64,000 nucleotides of DNA from Pseudaminobacter soli (ex Li et al. 2025) (GTDB taxonomy: Bacteria > Pseudomonadota > Alphaproteobacteria > Rhizobiales > Rhizobiaceae): NCBI RefSeq assembly GCF_029892515.1, contig NZ_JARXVF010000004.1, positions 248,001-312,000 on the forward strand, in the 5' to 3' direction. Position numbers and translations under genes: made by a program. How positions within the stretch are numbered: position 1 is the first letter of the stretch; the number at the start of each line of letters is the position of its first letter. The notes under the pieces are model-generated. The model saw nothing but the letters and a program-made list of their open reading frames with translations. It did not search any database and had not been told where the DNA came from. Positions 25,967 to 34,597 of the stretch are shown piece after piece.

Positions 25967-26653
25967 GTGGCCAAACCAAGTATCGTTTTCGCTCATGGCC
26001 TGTGGGCCGACGGCTCGTGCTTCAGCAAATTGATTCCGACTTTGCAGGCTGAGGGTCACGAAGTGATGGCATCACAACACGGCCTTGACTCGCTCGCGAC
26101 CGACGTCGCCGCTGTGAAGGCTTGCCTGGGTCGGGTCAGTAGCCCGGCGATCCTCGTCGGGCATTCCTATGGCGGCACGATCATCACGCATGCCGGGGCT
26201 GATCCACGCGTTGCCGGGCTCGTCTATATCGCCGCCTTGGCACCGGACGCCGACGAGACCTCGCAGAGCCTACAGGCGAAGTTCCCGGTGACCGATGTGT
26301 TCGCGCACATCGAGGTCACGGACGGACGCGTATGGCTCAAACCCAGCGGCGTTCCCTCCTTCGCCGGAGACCTGCCTGAGGAGGAGCAGAGGCTCGTCTA
26401 CGCAACGCAAGGGGTGCCAGTGGCGGACCTGTTCAACCAGAAGGTCGAAGGCACGGCATGGAAGACAAAGCCGTGCTGGTACATCGTGGCCACCAACGAC
26501 CATACCGTCCATCCCGATCTGCACCGTTTCGTGGCGAAGCGAATGGGAGCCACCACTTTCGAAGTTGCAAGCAGCCACGTGCCAATGCTTTCCAAGCCGA
26601 GCTTCGTACTTGACGTGATCCGTAAGGCGGCAAGCACGGTTGGGAAGAGCTAA
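25967..26653 (+). CDS. Alpha/beta hydrolase
   Basis: A 228-aa cytoplasmic alpha/beta hydrolase of the short, EstC/salicylate-esterase-like type. It has the oxyanion-region HGLWADGS, nucleophile elbow GHSYGG (Ser about residue 68), an acid in YIVATNDHTVHPDL and the catalytic His in SSHVPMLSKP. The start is GTG 25967, six bases after GAGGAGACGA. Many relatives act on small esters or unknown substrates. It is followed by a hairpin terminator and is monocistronic. Confidence 0.9.
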   Translation: MAKPSIVFAHGLWADGSCFSKLIPTLQAEGHEVMASQHGLDSLATDVAAVKACLGRVSSPAILVGHSYGGTIITHAGADPRVAGLVYIAALAPDADETSQSLQAKFPVTDVFAHIEVTDGRVWLKPSGVPSFAGDLPEEEQRLVYATQGVPVADLFNQKVEGTAWKTKPCWYIVATNDHTVHPDLHRFVAKRMGATTFEVASSHVPMLSKPSFVLDVIRKAASTVGKS

Positions 26654-26680
26654 CCGCAACGGCTGATCGGGGTCCAAATG

Positions 26681-26708
26681 GGAGAGACCGCCGCAATGCG
26701 GTCTCTCC
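26681..26708. terminator. Hairpin terminator between convergent genes
   Basis: An 11-bp perfect stem (GGAGAGACCGC / GCGGTCTCTCC) with a 6-base loop lies 28 bases after the hydrolase stop and 124 bases before the end of the convergent GST gene. There is no T-tract, so efficiency is uncertain. Confidence 0.65.
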
Positions 26709-26831
26709 GCCTCCGAAAGCGGGGAGCAGCTTAAGGATCAACGCGGCTTGGACGGATAGTCTCGCGCGCGTCGGATAGCCGTGGCAAGCACGGGATAGTC
26801 GGTGTAGTGGCGTTCTGCTGCCTCGCATGGC

Positions 26832-27629
26832 TTAGGACGATGCGAGGCCGAGTTCCGAATCCGTAGCCGCCAAGCCGTATTTCGCGCGCGGCGGCCAAGG
26901 CCGACCCTGCCAGCGCGGCTCGAAGGTGAAGCTGGAAATCTTGCGGCCAGGAAGCAGCGCTCCGTTTCCCGCGCCCATGGCATAGTCGTAATAAAGCTTG
27001 ACGATCTCTTCCTTGCTGACCTGCTGGGCGGCGGGATGGGTCAGGCACGCATCGCGCCAGCGGGCTACCCGTTCCAAGCCGAGCGCGGCGACGTCGAAAT
27101 CCTCGTAGTAGTCGAGGAACCAGAAGCGCATGAAAAGCGGCGTGAACACGGTCTCCGCCAGGCCGAAGCGGTCGAACAGGTAGGTTCCGGTCGGATTTTG
27201 CCATTCAAGGAAGTCGTTCAGCCTGCGATATTGCGCGATCATCGCTTCGCAACAGGCGCTACGTCGGTCACGGTCCTGGTTCATGACGAAGCGGTATCCT
27301 GCCCCGGTGAAATCGCCTTCCATGGCGATCAACATCGATTCGACCGCCCGCTCATAGGGAGCGGCACGCGCGACCGGCGTTTCACGGAACAGTTCGTCGA
27401 GATAGCGCAGAATGACCAGGCTTTCCTTGAGGACGCCCTGTGCTGTCTTCATGATAGGCAGTGCCGTTGACCCGCGAGACAGCTCCAGCAGTGCCGGATC
27501 GCGTGGTCGCGTGATATCGACGACCGAGAAGCGCACCGTATCGCGCTTTCCCTTTAGTTCGAGCAGAATTTCCAGCCGCTGCGAAAAGGGGCAGACGGGA
27601 ATGTGATAGACGACAAGTTCGCTGTGCAT
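26832..27629 (-). CDS. Glutathione S-transferase-like protein
   Basis: A 265-aa protein with an N-terminal thioredoxin-like domain (residues 1-85). VYHIPVCPFSQRLEILLELK has Cys-Pro-Phe-Ser at the active position, ALPIM is the cis-Pro loop and LKESLVILRYLDELF is the glutathione-contact ES motif. An all-helical C-terminal domain follows (95-220). The last ~45 residues extend past the normal ~220-residue length. The CPFS motif suggests a Cys-type (omega/beta-like) thiol transferase rather than a Ser/Tyr enzyme. A 20-bp palindrome overlaps the region just upstream of its ribosome site. Confidence 0.85.
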   Translation of the reverse strand: MHSELVVYHIPVCPFSQRLEILLELKGKRDTVRFSVVDITRPRDPALLELSRGSTALPIMKTAQGVLKESLVILRYLDELFRETPVARAAPYERAVESMLIAMEGDFTGAGYRFVMNQDRDRRSACCEAMIAQYRRLNDFLEWQNPTGTYLFDRFGLAETVFTPLFMRFWFLDYYEDFDVAALGLERVARWRDACLTHPAAQQVSKEEIVKLYYDYAMGAGNGALLPGRKISSFTFEPRWQGRPWPPRAKYGLAATDSELGLASS

Positions 27630-27637
27630 GCTTCCCT

Positions 27638-27657
27638 CCCATATTCGGGAATATGGG
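27638..27657. promoter_or_regulatory. 20-bp palindrome abutting the GST ribosome site
   Basis: CCCATATTC-GG-GAATATGGG is a perfect 9-bp inverted repeat ending 8 bases from the GST ATG, and its GGG runs into the Shine-Dalgarno GGGAGGG on the minus strand. It could be a repressor operator or an RNA hairpin that hides the ribosome site. Confidence 0.5.
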
Positions 27658-27891
27658 CGCGCAAAAATGTGCGGAGGTCAATGGTGTGGCGAGGTTGAGG
27701 GGTCTTTGCGGGCACGTTCATTGAACCTAGAGGGCGGCATGTTTTGCCTCCGCTTAGTCATTTCAAGGTAGGGCATGACAGGATCGAACCAGGCCATTCT
27801 TGATGGTTCGAACCTCATCTGATGGCTTCGCTGTAGCCTCAAATTCCATCGCAACCGGCTCCGTGAAGAGGCATGGCGCATACCGCCGGCA

Positions 27892-28884
27892 CTACCTTCG
27901 ACGTGTCCGCCGCAGCGTATCCGATGGGCTTTCGCCGTAACGCCTTCTGTAGGCGGCGGCCGCCCGTCCGAGATGCCCAAGCCCAACCAGACACGCAATC
28001 TCGGTAACCGAACTGCAATTGCTCGGATTCTGAAGCGCTACCCTGAAGCGTTCGAGGCGAACAGTCTCGATCATCTGCGTAAGCGTAGTCCCCCGCTGAC
28101 GACGAACGCCCTCCTGCAACGAGCGCAGGCTTGTGCCGGCCGCCTCCGCAATATCGGCAACGGAAAACGAGCGTTCGATGTTGGCGGATATCCATGCCTC
28201 GGCGCTGGCAACGACCACAGAGCCAGCAGGTGCTGCGATAGCTTCGAGTGCCGGGCGCTGCGAATGGGATAACGACATGAGCAGCAGCATGCTTAGGCTT
28301 TCGCCGAGACGCGCGAGATAGTCGCCAAACATACCGCTTTCGATCTCGGTTGCTTCCCGCATCAGCCTGACATGACCGAGCAGTTGGCGGCCTGCGTCGC
28401 GGGTCGTGTCGATGCCGGTGGCGAACTCGACCTTGTCGACTGGGCGCCCCGCAATCTGTTCACACTGCCGCTGCATTGCCTCCCGGGCAATCAGCACAAT
28501 CAGTTTCTCGCAACCATCGGACCAGCGCATCCTGGTCGGAAGCGTCGGAGACAGCAGCGAGGCCGAACGCCCTGCTTCGGCAAATACGCTATCCTTGCCG
28601 CAGCGAACCATCGCCGACCCGGTAACCGGTATCTGGAGCAGGAAAAAATTGGAGAGCTCGCCGGGGTCGATGTCGACCTGGGAGCCATAACTCACCACGT
28701 TCAGCGAATAGTCGCGTTGCCGCGAGGAACGATGAACGGCGTGAAAGCCGTTGGCGTGCCGCCCATTTGGCGCCAGGAAATGCGGACAGAATATCCGGCC
28801 GATCTCCTGCCGCGCCTCCTCAGGCGACCGTGTGTCCACCAGCGTTCGACGTACGATAGATTGTTCCGCTGCGACGAGGTCCAT
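27892..28884 (-). CDS. AraC-family regulator of the monooxygenase island
   Basis: A 330-aa regulator with an N-terminal AraC-binding-like domain (about residues 10-190, beginning RRTLVDTRSPEEARQEIGRI) and a C-terminal AraC/XylS double helix-turn-helix. The latter contains SVADIAEAAGTSLRSLQEGV and a second motif VTEIACLVGLGHLGRAAAAY. The ATG at 28884 has GGGAGAGG at a good distance; an in-frame TTG at 28989 would place the 16-bp repeats inside the gene. It is divergent from the flavin reductase/SDR/monooxygenase genes. NtrC/AraC-type regulators such as IndR or IifR control similar indole-oxygenase operons, so activation of that operon is the likely role. Confidence 0.9.
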   Translation of the reverse strand: MDLVAAEQSIVRRTLVDTRSPEEARQEIGRIFCPHFLAPNGRHANGFHAVHRSSRQRDYSLNVVSYGSQVDIDPGELSNFFLLQIPVTGSAMVRCGKDSVFAEAGRSASLLSPTLPTRMRWSDGCEKLIVLIAREAMQRQCEQIAGRPVDKVEFATGIDTTRDAGRQLLGHVRLMREATEIESGMFGDYLARLGESLSMLLLMSLSHSQRPALEAIAAPAGSVVVASAEAWISANIERSFSVADIAEAAGTSLRSLQEGVRRQRGTTLTQMIETVRLERFRVALQNPSNCSSVTEIACLVGLGHLGRAAAAYRRRYGESPSDTLRRTRRR

Positions 28885-28922
28885 GCGAGCAACCTCTCCC
28901 ACGGTCGCAATTGGCCACTTGA

Positions 28923-28958
28923 GCTGCGCGATCCGGATAATCGCTGCGCGATCCGGAT
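28923..28958. promoter_or_regulatory. Two 16-bp direct repeats, candidate AraC operator
   Basis: GCTGCGCGATCCGGAT occurs twice (28923-28938, 28943-28958), identical and exactly 20 bp apart, about two helical turns. A TATACT at 28966-28971 lies immediately after; a -35 region 17 bp upstream would overlap the second copy. This is the layout of a class II AraC/XylS-activated promoter for the genes starting at 29070. Confidence 0.65.
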
Positions 28959-29069
28959 TGCCGCTTATACTCCTCCACTCCACTCTCAACGTAATTGAAG
29001 TTTAAACGAAACGCGAGCCCCGCCGTGCTGGGCATCGTGTTCGCCCGGGAACGACATCGGAGGAGCAAG

Positions 29070-29567
29070 ATGTCTTCAGACCTATTCCTTGCTGGAATGC
29101 GCAAGGTCGCCGGCGCCGTCAGCGTCATCACGACCATCAGCAACGACGGTGACCATCGCGGGCTGACGGCGACATCGGTCTGCTCTCTGTCGGCCGAGCC
29201 GCCCTCCCTCATCGCCTGCATCAACCGCAAGACCTGGGTCGCCCAGTTCGTCCCGGATTCGGGCGTATTCGCCGTCAATGTGCTGTCACACGAGCAGGAG
29301 GCGATCGCCCGCACCTTCGCTGGGCAGACCGCGCTGGCGGCTAGCGACAGGTTTTCAGTCGGCGAGTGGGAAACGAAGACGACAGGCGTGCCAATCGCCA
29401 AGGGCGCATTGGCTTCCTTCGAGTGCAAACTCGAGAAGATCATCGATCACACCACGCATGTCATCCTGATCGGCCAGGTCGTCGAGACCGTGCTGGGGGA
29501 TGGCCACTCGCTCGTCTATCTCGACGGAAGCTTCTCTTCCGTCCCGCGGCCGCTTTCGGCCGCCTGA
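29070..29567 (+). CDS. Flavin reductase (two-component monooxygenase partner)
   Basis: A 165-aa flavin_reductase-domain protein containing AGAVSVITTISNDGDHRGLT, SVCSLSAEPPSLIACINR and FAVNVLSHEQEAIA. This family makes FADH2 or FMNH2 from NAD(P)H for a separate oxygenase, like StyB or the reductases of indole-oxygenase operons. ATG 29070 follows GGAGGAGCAAG. The gene lies first in the AraC-divergent operon, two genes before the flavin monooxygenase at 30452, its obvious partner. Confidence 0.92.
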   Translation: MSSDLFLAGMRKVAGAVSVITTISNDGDHRGLTATSVCSLSAEPPSLIACINRKTWVAQFVPDSGVFAVNVLSHEQEAIARTFAGQTALAASDRFSVGEWETKTTGVPIAKGALASFECKLEKIIDHTTHVILIGQVVETVLGDGHSLVYLDGSFSSVPRPLSAA

Positions 29568-29609
29568 AGCTACGCCTTTGCGCACAACCATCAAAACGGG
29601 AGGTTTTCA

Positions 29610-30395
29610 ATGAAAGGTTTGGACGGCAAGACCGCGATCATTTCGGGAGGCGCGACGCTGCTCGGCGAACGCTGTGCGGCGGTGCTCGCAGGCTACGGCG
29701 TCAACGTAGTGATTGCCGACATCAACGAAGCCGACGGCAACACGGCTGCCGCGAACATTGGTGCAAAGGCAAGCTTTGTCAGAACCGACATCACCAGCGA
29801 CGCCGATATCGCGGCTCTGGTCGCCGCGACGGTCGCACGGCATGGCCGTCTCGACTTCCTGGTCAATGTCGCCTGCACCTATCTCGACAATGGCGCCGAC
29901 ACCTCGCGCACCGACTGGCTGAAGGCGCTCGACGTCAACATCGTCAGTTCGGTGATGTTGATGCAAGCGGCTCGCCCGCATCTCGCCAAGAACAAGGGGG
30001 CCATCGTCAATTTCGGCTCGATTTCGGCGCGCGTCGCCCAGGTTGGACGCTGGGTCTATCCAGTCTCGAAGGCAGCGATCCTGCAACTCACCCGCAACCA
30101 GGCGCTCGACCTCGCGCCCGACGGCATCAGGGTCAATGCCGTTTCCCCCGGCTGGACATGGAGCAACATCATGAAGCAGCTGAGCGGTGACGATCGCAAG
30201 AAGACCGATGGGGTCGCCGCCCCCTTCCATCTCCTGCGCCGCGCCGGTGATCCCGAGGAAGTCGGCGAGACTATCGCCTTCCTGCTTTCGGACGCAGCAA
30301 GCTTCATCACGGGCACTGATGTTCGGGTCGACGGCGGCTACACCGCAATCGGCCCCGAGCGGGTCGATCCGGCGATCCCGCTGCTGATGGAGTAG
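29610..30395 (+). CDS. Short-chain dehydrogenase/reductase
   Basis: A 261-aa classical SDR with cofactor motif SGGATLLGE (a variant of TGxxxGxG with no first Thr and a final Glu), Asp after the second strand (VIADINEAD, favouring NAD), catalytic Ser in NFGSISARV and YPVSK as the YxxxK pair. VGRWVYPVSKAAILQLTRNQ and the C-terminal FITGTDVRVDGGYTA are typical. It starts at an ATG preceded by GGGAGGTTTTCA. Between the reductase and oxygenase genes it probably dehydrogenates the oxygenated product, as the SDR of indole-oxygenase operons oxidises indole dihydrodiol; the substrate here is inferred only. Confidence 0.92.
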   Translation: MKGLDGKTAIISGGATLLGERCAAVLAGYGVNVVIADINEADGNTAAANIGAKASFVRTDITSDADIAALVAATVARHGRLDFLVNVACTYLDNGADTSRTDWLKALDVNIVSSVMLMQAARPHLAKNKGAIVNFGSISARVAQVGRWVYPVSKAAILQLTRNQALDLAPDGIRVNAVSPGWTWSNIMKQLSGDDRKKTDGVAAPFHLLRRAGDPEEVGETIAFLLSDAASFITGTDVRVDGGYTAIGPERVDPAIPLLME

Positions 30396-30451
30396 GCGAC
30401 CAGCCACACGGACTTGCAAGCGATGCGACCGAAACAAACAAGGGGAATAAA

Positions 30452-31681
30452 ATGAGCAATCGCAAGATCACGATACTGGGCGGAGGCCAGGCCGGGCTCC
30501 AGCTCGCCTGCGGACTGCTGCAGAAGGGATATGACGTAAAGGTCGTCCAGAACCGCACCGCAGACGACGTCCGCACCGGCAAGGTGATGTCCAGCCAGTG
30601 CATGTTCCACACCGCGCTGCAGAACGAGCGCGAGATCGGTCTCGATTTTTGGGGCAAGGAATGTCCCACAGTCGACTCGATCAATTTCGTCGTGCCTGCC
30701 CCCGACGGCGGCAAGGCCATCGATTGGAACGGCCTGCTCGACCGACCGGCGCAGAGCGTCGACCAGCGCACCAAGATCCCGGTTTGGCTGAAGGAATTCG
30801 AGCGACGCGGCGGCAGTCTCGAGATCAAGGATGCCGGGATCGCCGATCTCGAAACCTATGCGGCGACATCCGACCTGACCATCGTCGCTGCCGGTAAGGG
30901 CGACATTGCCAAGATGTTCGAACGCGATGCCGAAAAATCGCCGTTCGACAGGCCGCAGCGCGCGCTTGCCTTGACCTATGTCCATGGCATGACGCCACGG
31001 CCCGACCACTCGGCCGTGAACTTCAACCTGATCCCGGGCGTAGGCGAATATTTCGTCTTCCCGGCGCTGACCAATAGCGGCGCCTGCGAGATCATGGTGT
31101 TCGAAGGCATTCCCGGCGGTCCGATGGACTGCTGGAAAGACGTGGCGACCCCGCAGGAACATCTCGCCCGTTCGAAAGAGATCCTGTCGACGTTTTTGCC
31201 GTGGGAAGCCGATCGTTGCCGCAATGTCGAGCTGACCGACGCCAATGGCATCCTGTCCGGTGCGTTTCCTCCGACTGTGCGCAAGCCCATCGGCCGGCTG
31301 CCGTCGGGAAAAGCGGTGCTTGGCCTCGCCGATGCGGTCTGCCTCAACGATCCGATCACCGGGCAAGGTTCGAACAACGCTTCAAAGGCGGCTCGCGTCT
31401 ATATGGATGCCATCATCGGCCATGGCGATCGGCCGTTCGATGAGGCCTTCATGCAGGCGACCTTCGACAAATATTGGGACTATGCGCAGTTTGTGGTCGG
31501 CTGGACAAACGCCATGCTGCAGCCGCCTCCCCCGCATGTCCTGAACATCATGGGTTCGGCCCAGGCCGTACCCACACTGTCGCGCCGCATCGCCAATGCC
31601 TTCGACAATCCGCCCGACCTGTTCCCCTGGTTTGCCGTCCCCGAAGAGGCCGATCGCTATCTCCAGCAGCTTGCGGCCTGA
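30452..31681 (+). CDS. Styrene/indole-type FAD monooxygenase
   Basis: A 409-aa group E flavoprotein monooxygenase. The N-terminal FAD motif is ITILGGGQAGLQLACGLLQK (GxGxxG form), and the StyA-like landmarks DVRTGKVMSSQCMFHTALQ, PGVGEYFVFPALT and GLADAVCLNDPITGQGSNNA follow. Such enzymes take reduced FAD from a small reductase (29070) and epoxidise styrene or hydroxylate indole to the 2,3-dihydrodiol/epoxide level. The AraC regulator, reductase, SDR and oxygenase together match the indole (ind/iif) type of operon better than the styrene pathway, which would carry an isomerase and an aldehyde dehydrogenase. Intact. Confidence 0.92.
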   Translation: MSNRKITILGGGQAGLQLACGLLQKGYDVKVVQNRTADDVRTGKVMSSQCMFHTALQNEREIGLDFWGKECPTVDSINFVVPAPDGGKAIDWNGLLDRPAQSVDQRTKIPVWLKEFERRGGSLEIKDAGIADLETYAATSDLTIVAAGKGDIAKMFERDAEKSPFDRPQRALALTYVHGMTPRPDHSAVNFNLIPGVGEYFVFPALTNSGACEIMVFEGIPGGPMDCWKDVATPQEHLARSKEILSTFLPWEADRCRNVELTDANGILSGAFPPTVRKPIGRLPSGKAVLGLADAVCLNDPITGQGSNNASKAARVYMDAIIGHGDRPFDEAFMQATFDKYWDYAQFVVGWTNAMLQPPPPHVLNIMGSAQAVPTLSRRIANAFDNPPDLFPWFAVPEEADRYLQQLAA

Positions 31682-31839
31682 ACAGGCTTTACTACCATGC
31701 CGGCAAACGACCTGTTATTTGCCGGCATGACTCGTGAGGGCGCGGCTCGATGTTCCGCGAGAGAGTTGAGGGAGGATTTCATGGTATCAAGGGTTCATCG
31801 TGGCCAAGGGACCGGCCGGACGCTGGAGGAACAAGCTCG

Positions 31840-33411
31840 ATGAGCACGCCCGATCACATCATCGTCGGCAGCGGCATCAACGCCCTGGTCTGCGCTGCCG
31901 TTCTCAGCGGCAAAGGCGCGAAGGTCCTGGTGCTTGAACGTAACGACCGCATCGGCGGCTGCATTCGAACCGAAGAGATCACCGAGCCGGGCTTCATCCA
32001 CGATGTCATGGCCACGACTTTCGTCCTGTTCATCACTTCGCCGGCCTATGCGTCCCTGGCTGCCGATCTCGGTCGTCACGGGCTTGAATTCTGCAACACC
32101 TCGTTGCCGACCGCCGTGTTGAGGCCTGACGGAAGCCACGCGATCCTGCGCAACGATCGCAGGGCCAACATAGAGGCCTTCAATGCCCTCGCCGCAGGCG
32201 ACGGTTCGCAATATGGCAAGGATGTCGTCAGCGTCGAAGCCAATGCGGGCACGCTCTTCAGCCTGCTTGGCAGCGAGCTCTGGACATGGTCGACGCTGAA
32301 GCTGTTGCTGGGCGAGGCCTGGCGGAAGGGTCCGCGCGGGCTCGCCGCCTTCCTTGGCGAAATGCTGACCCCGGCGCGGAGCTGGCTGGAAAGCGGTTAT
32401 CGATCCGAGACCATGCGCGCGTTGTGGGCGCCGTGGGTGCTGCATGCCGGACTTGGCCCCGAAGACGCCTTTTCGGCCCAGATCGGCAAAGTCATCGGCT
32501 TCGCCCTCGAAGCTGCTGGCGCCCCGATCGTCAAAGGTGGCGCGCAGAATGCGCTGTCCGCCTTCGAAGCATTGATCAAGGAGCGCGGCGGAACGATCCG
32601 GACAGGAGCAGATGTCACTGAGATCCTCCAGTCGTCCGGTCGGGCCACCGGTGTTCGCCTCGCCTCGGGCGAAGAGATCTCGGCCAGCAAAAGCGTCATT
32701 TGTTCGGTCACGCCGACCCAGCTTTACGAGCGCCTGCTTGGAGGGGAAAAGCCAAAGGGCGATCCCGACGCGGTAGCCAAATACCGATACGGCAAGGGCA
32801 ATTTTCAGATGCACTATGCGCTCGACCGGCCGCCTGAATGGGAAAACGCCGAACTTGGCAAGGTGGCACTGCTGCATCTGACGCCCGGCCTGGATGGCGT
32901 GTCCAAGGCCTGCAACGAAGCCGCGCGCGGCATGCTGCCCGAGACGCCCACCATCTGCGTCGGCCAACCGCATGCGCTCGATCCGTCGCGCTGCCCGGAG
33001 GGCAAGGCCATCCTTTGGCTTCAATTGCCGGAGGCGCCACGCTCGCTCAAGGGCGATGCGGCCGGCGAGCTGAATGTCCCGGCCGACGGGAACTGGACAC
33101 CGGAATTGCGGGAAGCCTACGCTGATCGCGTCGAGGCGATCCTCACGGCACATATCAAGGGATTCCGCAAAACTGTCCTGGCCCGCAGGGCCTATTCGCC
33201 AGCCGATCTGGAAGCCATGAACATCAATCTCGTGGGTGGCGACCCGTATGGCGGTTCGTCGACCATCGACCAAGCTTTCCTTTGGCGTCCCTTCAAGGCA
33301 AGCCGCAACCACGAAACGGATATCAAGGGGCTCTATCACATCGGCGCCTCGACCCATCCGGGCGCAGGATTGGGCGGTGGGTCCGGCTTCCTTCTCGGCA
33401 AGAAGCTTTGA
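31840..33411 (+). CDS. CrtI-like FAD-dependent oxidoreductase
   Basis: A 523-aa phytoene-desaturase-like amine-oxidase-fold protein. FAD binding is by HIIVGSGINALVCAAVLSGK followed by LVLERNDRIGGCIRTEE, and the C-terminal flavin segment is GLYHIGASTHPGAGLGGGSG. ATG 31840 follows TGGAGGAACAAGCTCG; the open frame extends further upstream without a ribosome site. No carotenoid genes are nearby, so a desaturase role in pigment synthesis is unlikely. The gene lies about 160 bases after the monooxygenase and may oxidise a later intermediate. The substrate is unknown. Confidence 0.88.
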   Translation: MSTPDHIIVGSGINALVCAAVLSGKGAKVLVLERNDRIGGCIRTEEITEPGFIHDVMATTFVLFITSPAYASLAADLGRHGLEFCNTSLPTAVLRPDGSHAILRNDRRANIEAFNALAAGDGSQYGKDVVSVEANAGTLFSLLGSELWTWSTLKLLLGEAWRKGPRGLAAFLGEMLTPARSWLESGYRSETMRALWAPWVLHAGLGPEDAFSAQIGKVIGFALEAAGAPIVKGGAQNALSAFEALIKERGGTIRTGADVTEILQSSGRATGVRLASGEEISASKSVICSVTPTQLYERLLGGEKPKGDPDAVAKYRYGKGNFQMHYALDRPPEWENAELGKVALLHLTPGLDGVSKACNEAARGMLPETPTICVGQPHALDPSRCPEGKAILWLQLPEAPRSLKGDAAGELNVPADGNWTPELREAYADRVEAILTAHIKGFRKTVLARRAYSPADLEAMNINLVGGDPYGGSSTIDQAFLWRPFKASRNHETDIKGLYHIGASTHPGAGLGGGSGFLLGKKL

Positions 33412-33600
33412 CTGTGGAAGCGTCGTCTGATCGAGGCAAACGAAGCCGCTGCGACCAGCTATGCGCAGTTCGTCGCCAGCTGGATCGACGCCGCAACCGC
33501 TGCTCCCAAGCCGGGCGCATGCTTCAACTCGGAGGGAAATAGTCCTAAGGTTGCCACTGGAAGCGGATGTCCGAGATCGGCGGATGCGCGGGAGGAACCG

Positions 33601-34320
33601 GTGCATTCGACGCGTGTCGCTCCGAAAGCATTTGCGGGAGGGTGGATGCGTCCTATTGAAACTGACTTCGGCAATCGCCTGCTGTCACTGATTGCGGCGT
33701 CAATGCCGCTCGCTGGCTGCTGTTTCTATCGGGTGGAGGACGGGCAATACGTCATTGACCACCAGTTGTTTCGCCTGTCGAGCTACTGGCTGAACAGCTA
33801 CTATCATCACTTCTGGCGGCTCGATCCACTTCACCCAAGCAAGGTGTGTAATCGCAGCGTGCCGTTGCTTAGTCTGACCAGGAGCTCCGCCGGCGAAAGC
33901 ACGGACGCCAGGGACTATTTCGAACAGTTCCTGCTACCTCAGGGGACCACGCACCAGACCGAATTGTATTTCCGGCGTGGCAATCGCATCATTGCCGGCG
34001 CGTCCTTGCTGCGCAACGACGCGATTGGTGCCTTCACACGTGAGAATCTTGCCTTCCTCGAACGGCTTGTCGAGTTCGCGGATGGCTCGGTCGGATGCCA
34101 AGACGTCGAGGCGTCGCCCCATGATAGGTGGAGCCTGACGCCCCGCGAGCGGGACATAGCCAACCTCATGGCCGCGGCTGTCTGCAACAAGGAAATCTGC
34201 CGGCGACTGGACATCCAATTGCCGACCGTGAAGACGCATGTCAGCCGGATCCTTGCCAAGGCGGGTGTGCGAAGCAGGGCCGAATTCATCCGCAAGATGC
34301 ACGACCAGCGGCCCAACTGA
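33601..34320 (+). CDS. LuxR-type transcriptional regulator
   Basis: A 239-aa protein whose C-terminal domain is a LuxR/FixJ helix-turn-helix: SLTPRERDIANLMAAAVCNK, then EICRRLDIQLPTVKTHVSRI and LAKAGVRSRAEFI. The ~150-residue N-terminal region is not a receiver domain and lacks obvious autoinducer-binding signature residues; it may sense a small molecule. The start is GTG 33601 after GGGAGGAACCG. In-frame codons are open for 63 triplets back to the stop of the preceding oxidoreductase gene, without a start codon. It sits between the monooxygenase island and the amidase/permease pair and could control either. Confidence 0.85.
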   Translation: MHSTRVAPKAFAGGWMRPIETDFGNRLLSLIAASMPLAGCCFYRVEDGQYVIDHQLFRLSSYWLNSYYHHFWRLDPLHPSKVCNRSVPLLSLTRSSAGESTDARDYFEQFLLPQGTTHQTELYFRRGNRIIAGASLLRNDAIGAFTRENLAFLERLVEFADGSVGCQDVEASPHDRWSLTPRERDIANLMAAAVCNKEICRRLDIQLPTVKTHVSRILAKAGVRSRAEFIRKMHDQRPN

Positions 34321-34597
34321 CTTCGCGCCACGAACGCTCAAGATTGCCGGGCGTCACGCTAGCTCGACGCTGCCCAGACATTTGAACCCCTTAGAGGGAC
34401 CATCATACTTCGGGATGATGGTTGCCGTGGGCGGCAGCAGCTACTCCTTACGGGAAAATCGAACCGTGCGAAGAAAGCTGCGGCGTGTCTGCGGTAAGCT
34501 CTGGCCTATCGCCTGCCCCTTGCCCGTCATGGCTAACGCAGTGCTTTCCTTCAGAAAGGTTCGCTTGCGAAAGCAGTCGCGCTTGGGGATCAGCACT

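Noticed and set aside
31795-33606. A 603-codon minus-strand frame opposite the CrtI-like oxidoreductase
   Set aside because: It covers exactly the coding strand of a clear flavoprotein and has the composition of an antisense shadow.
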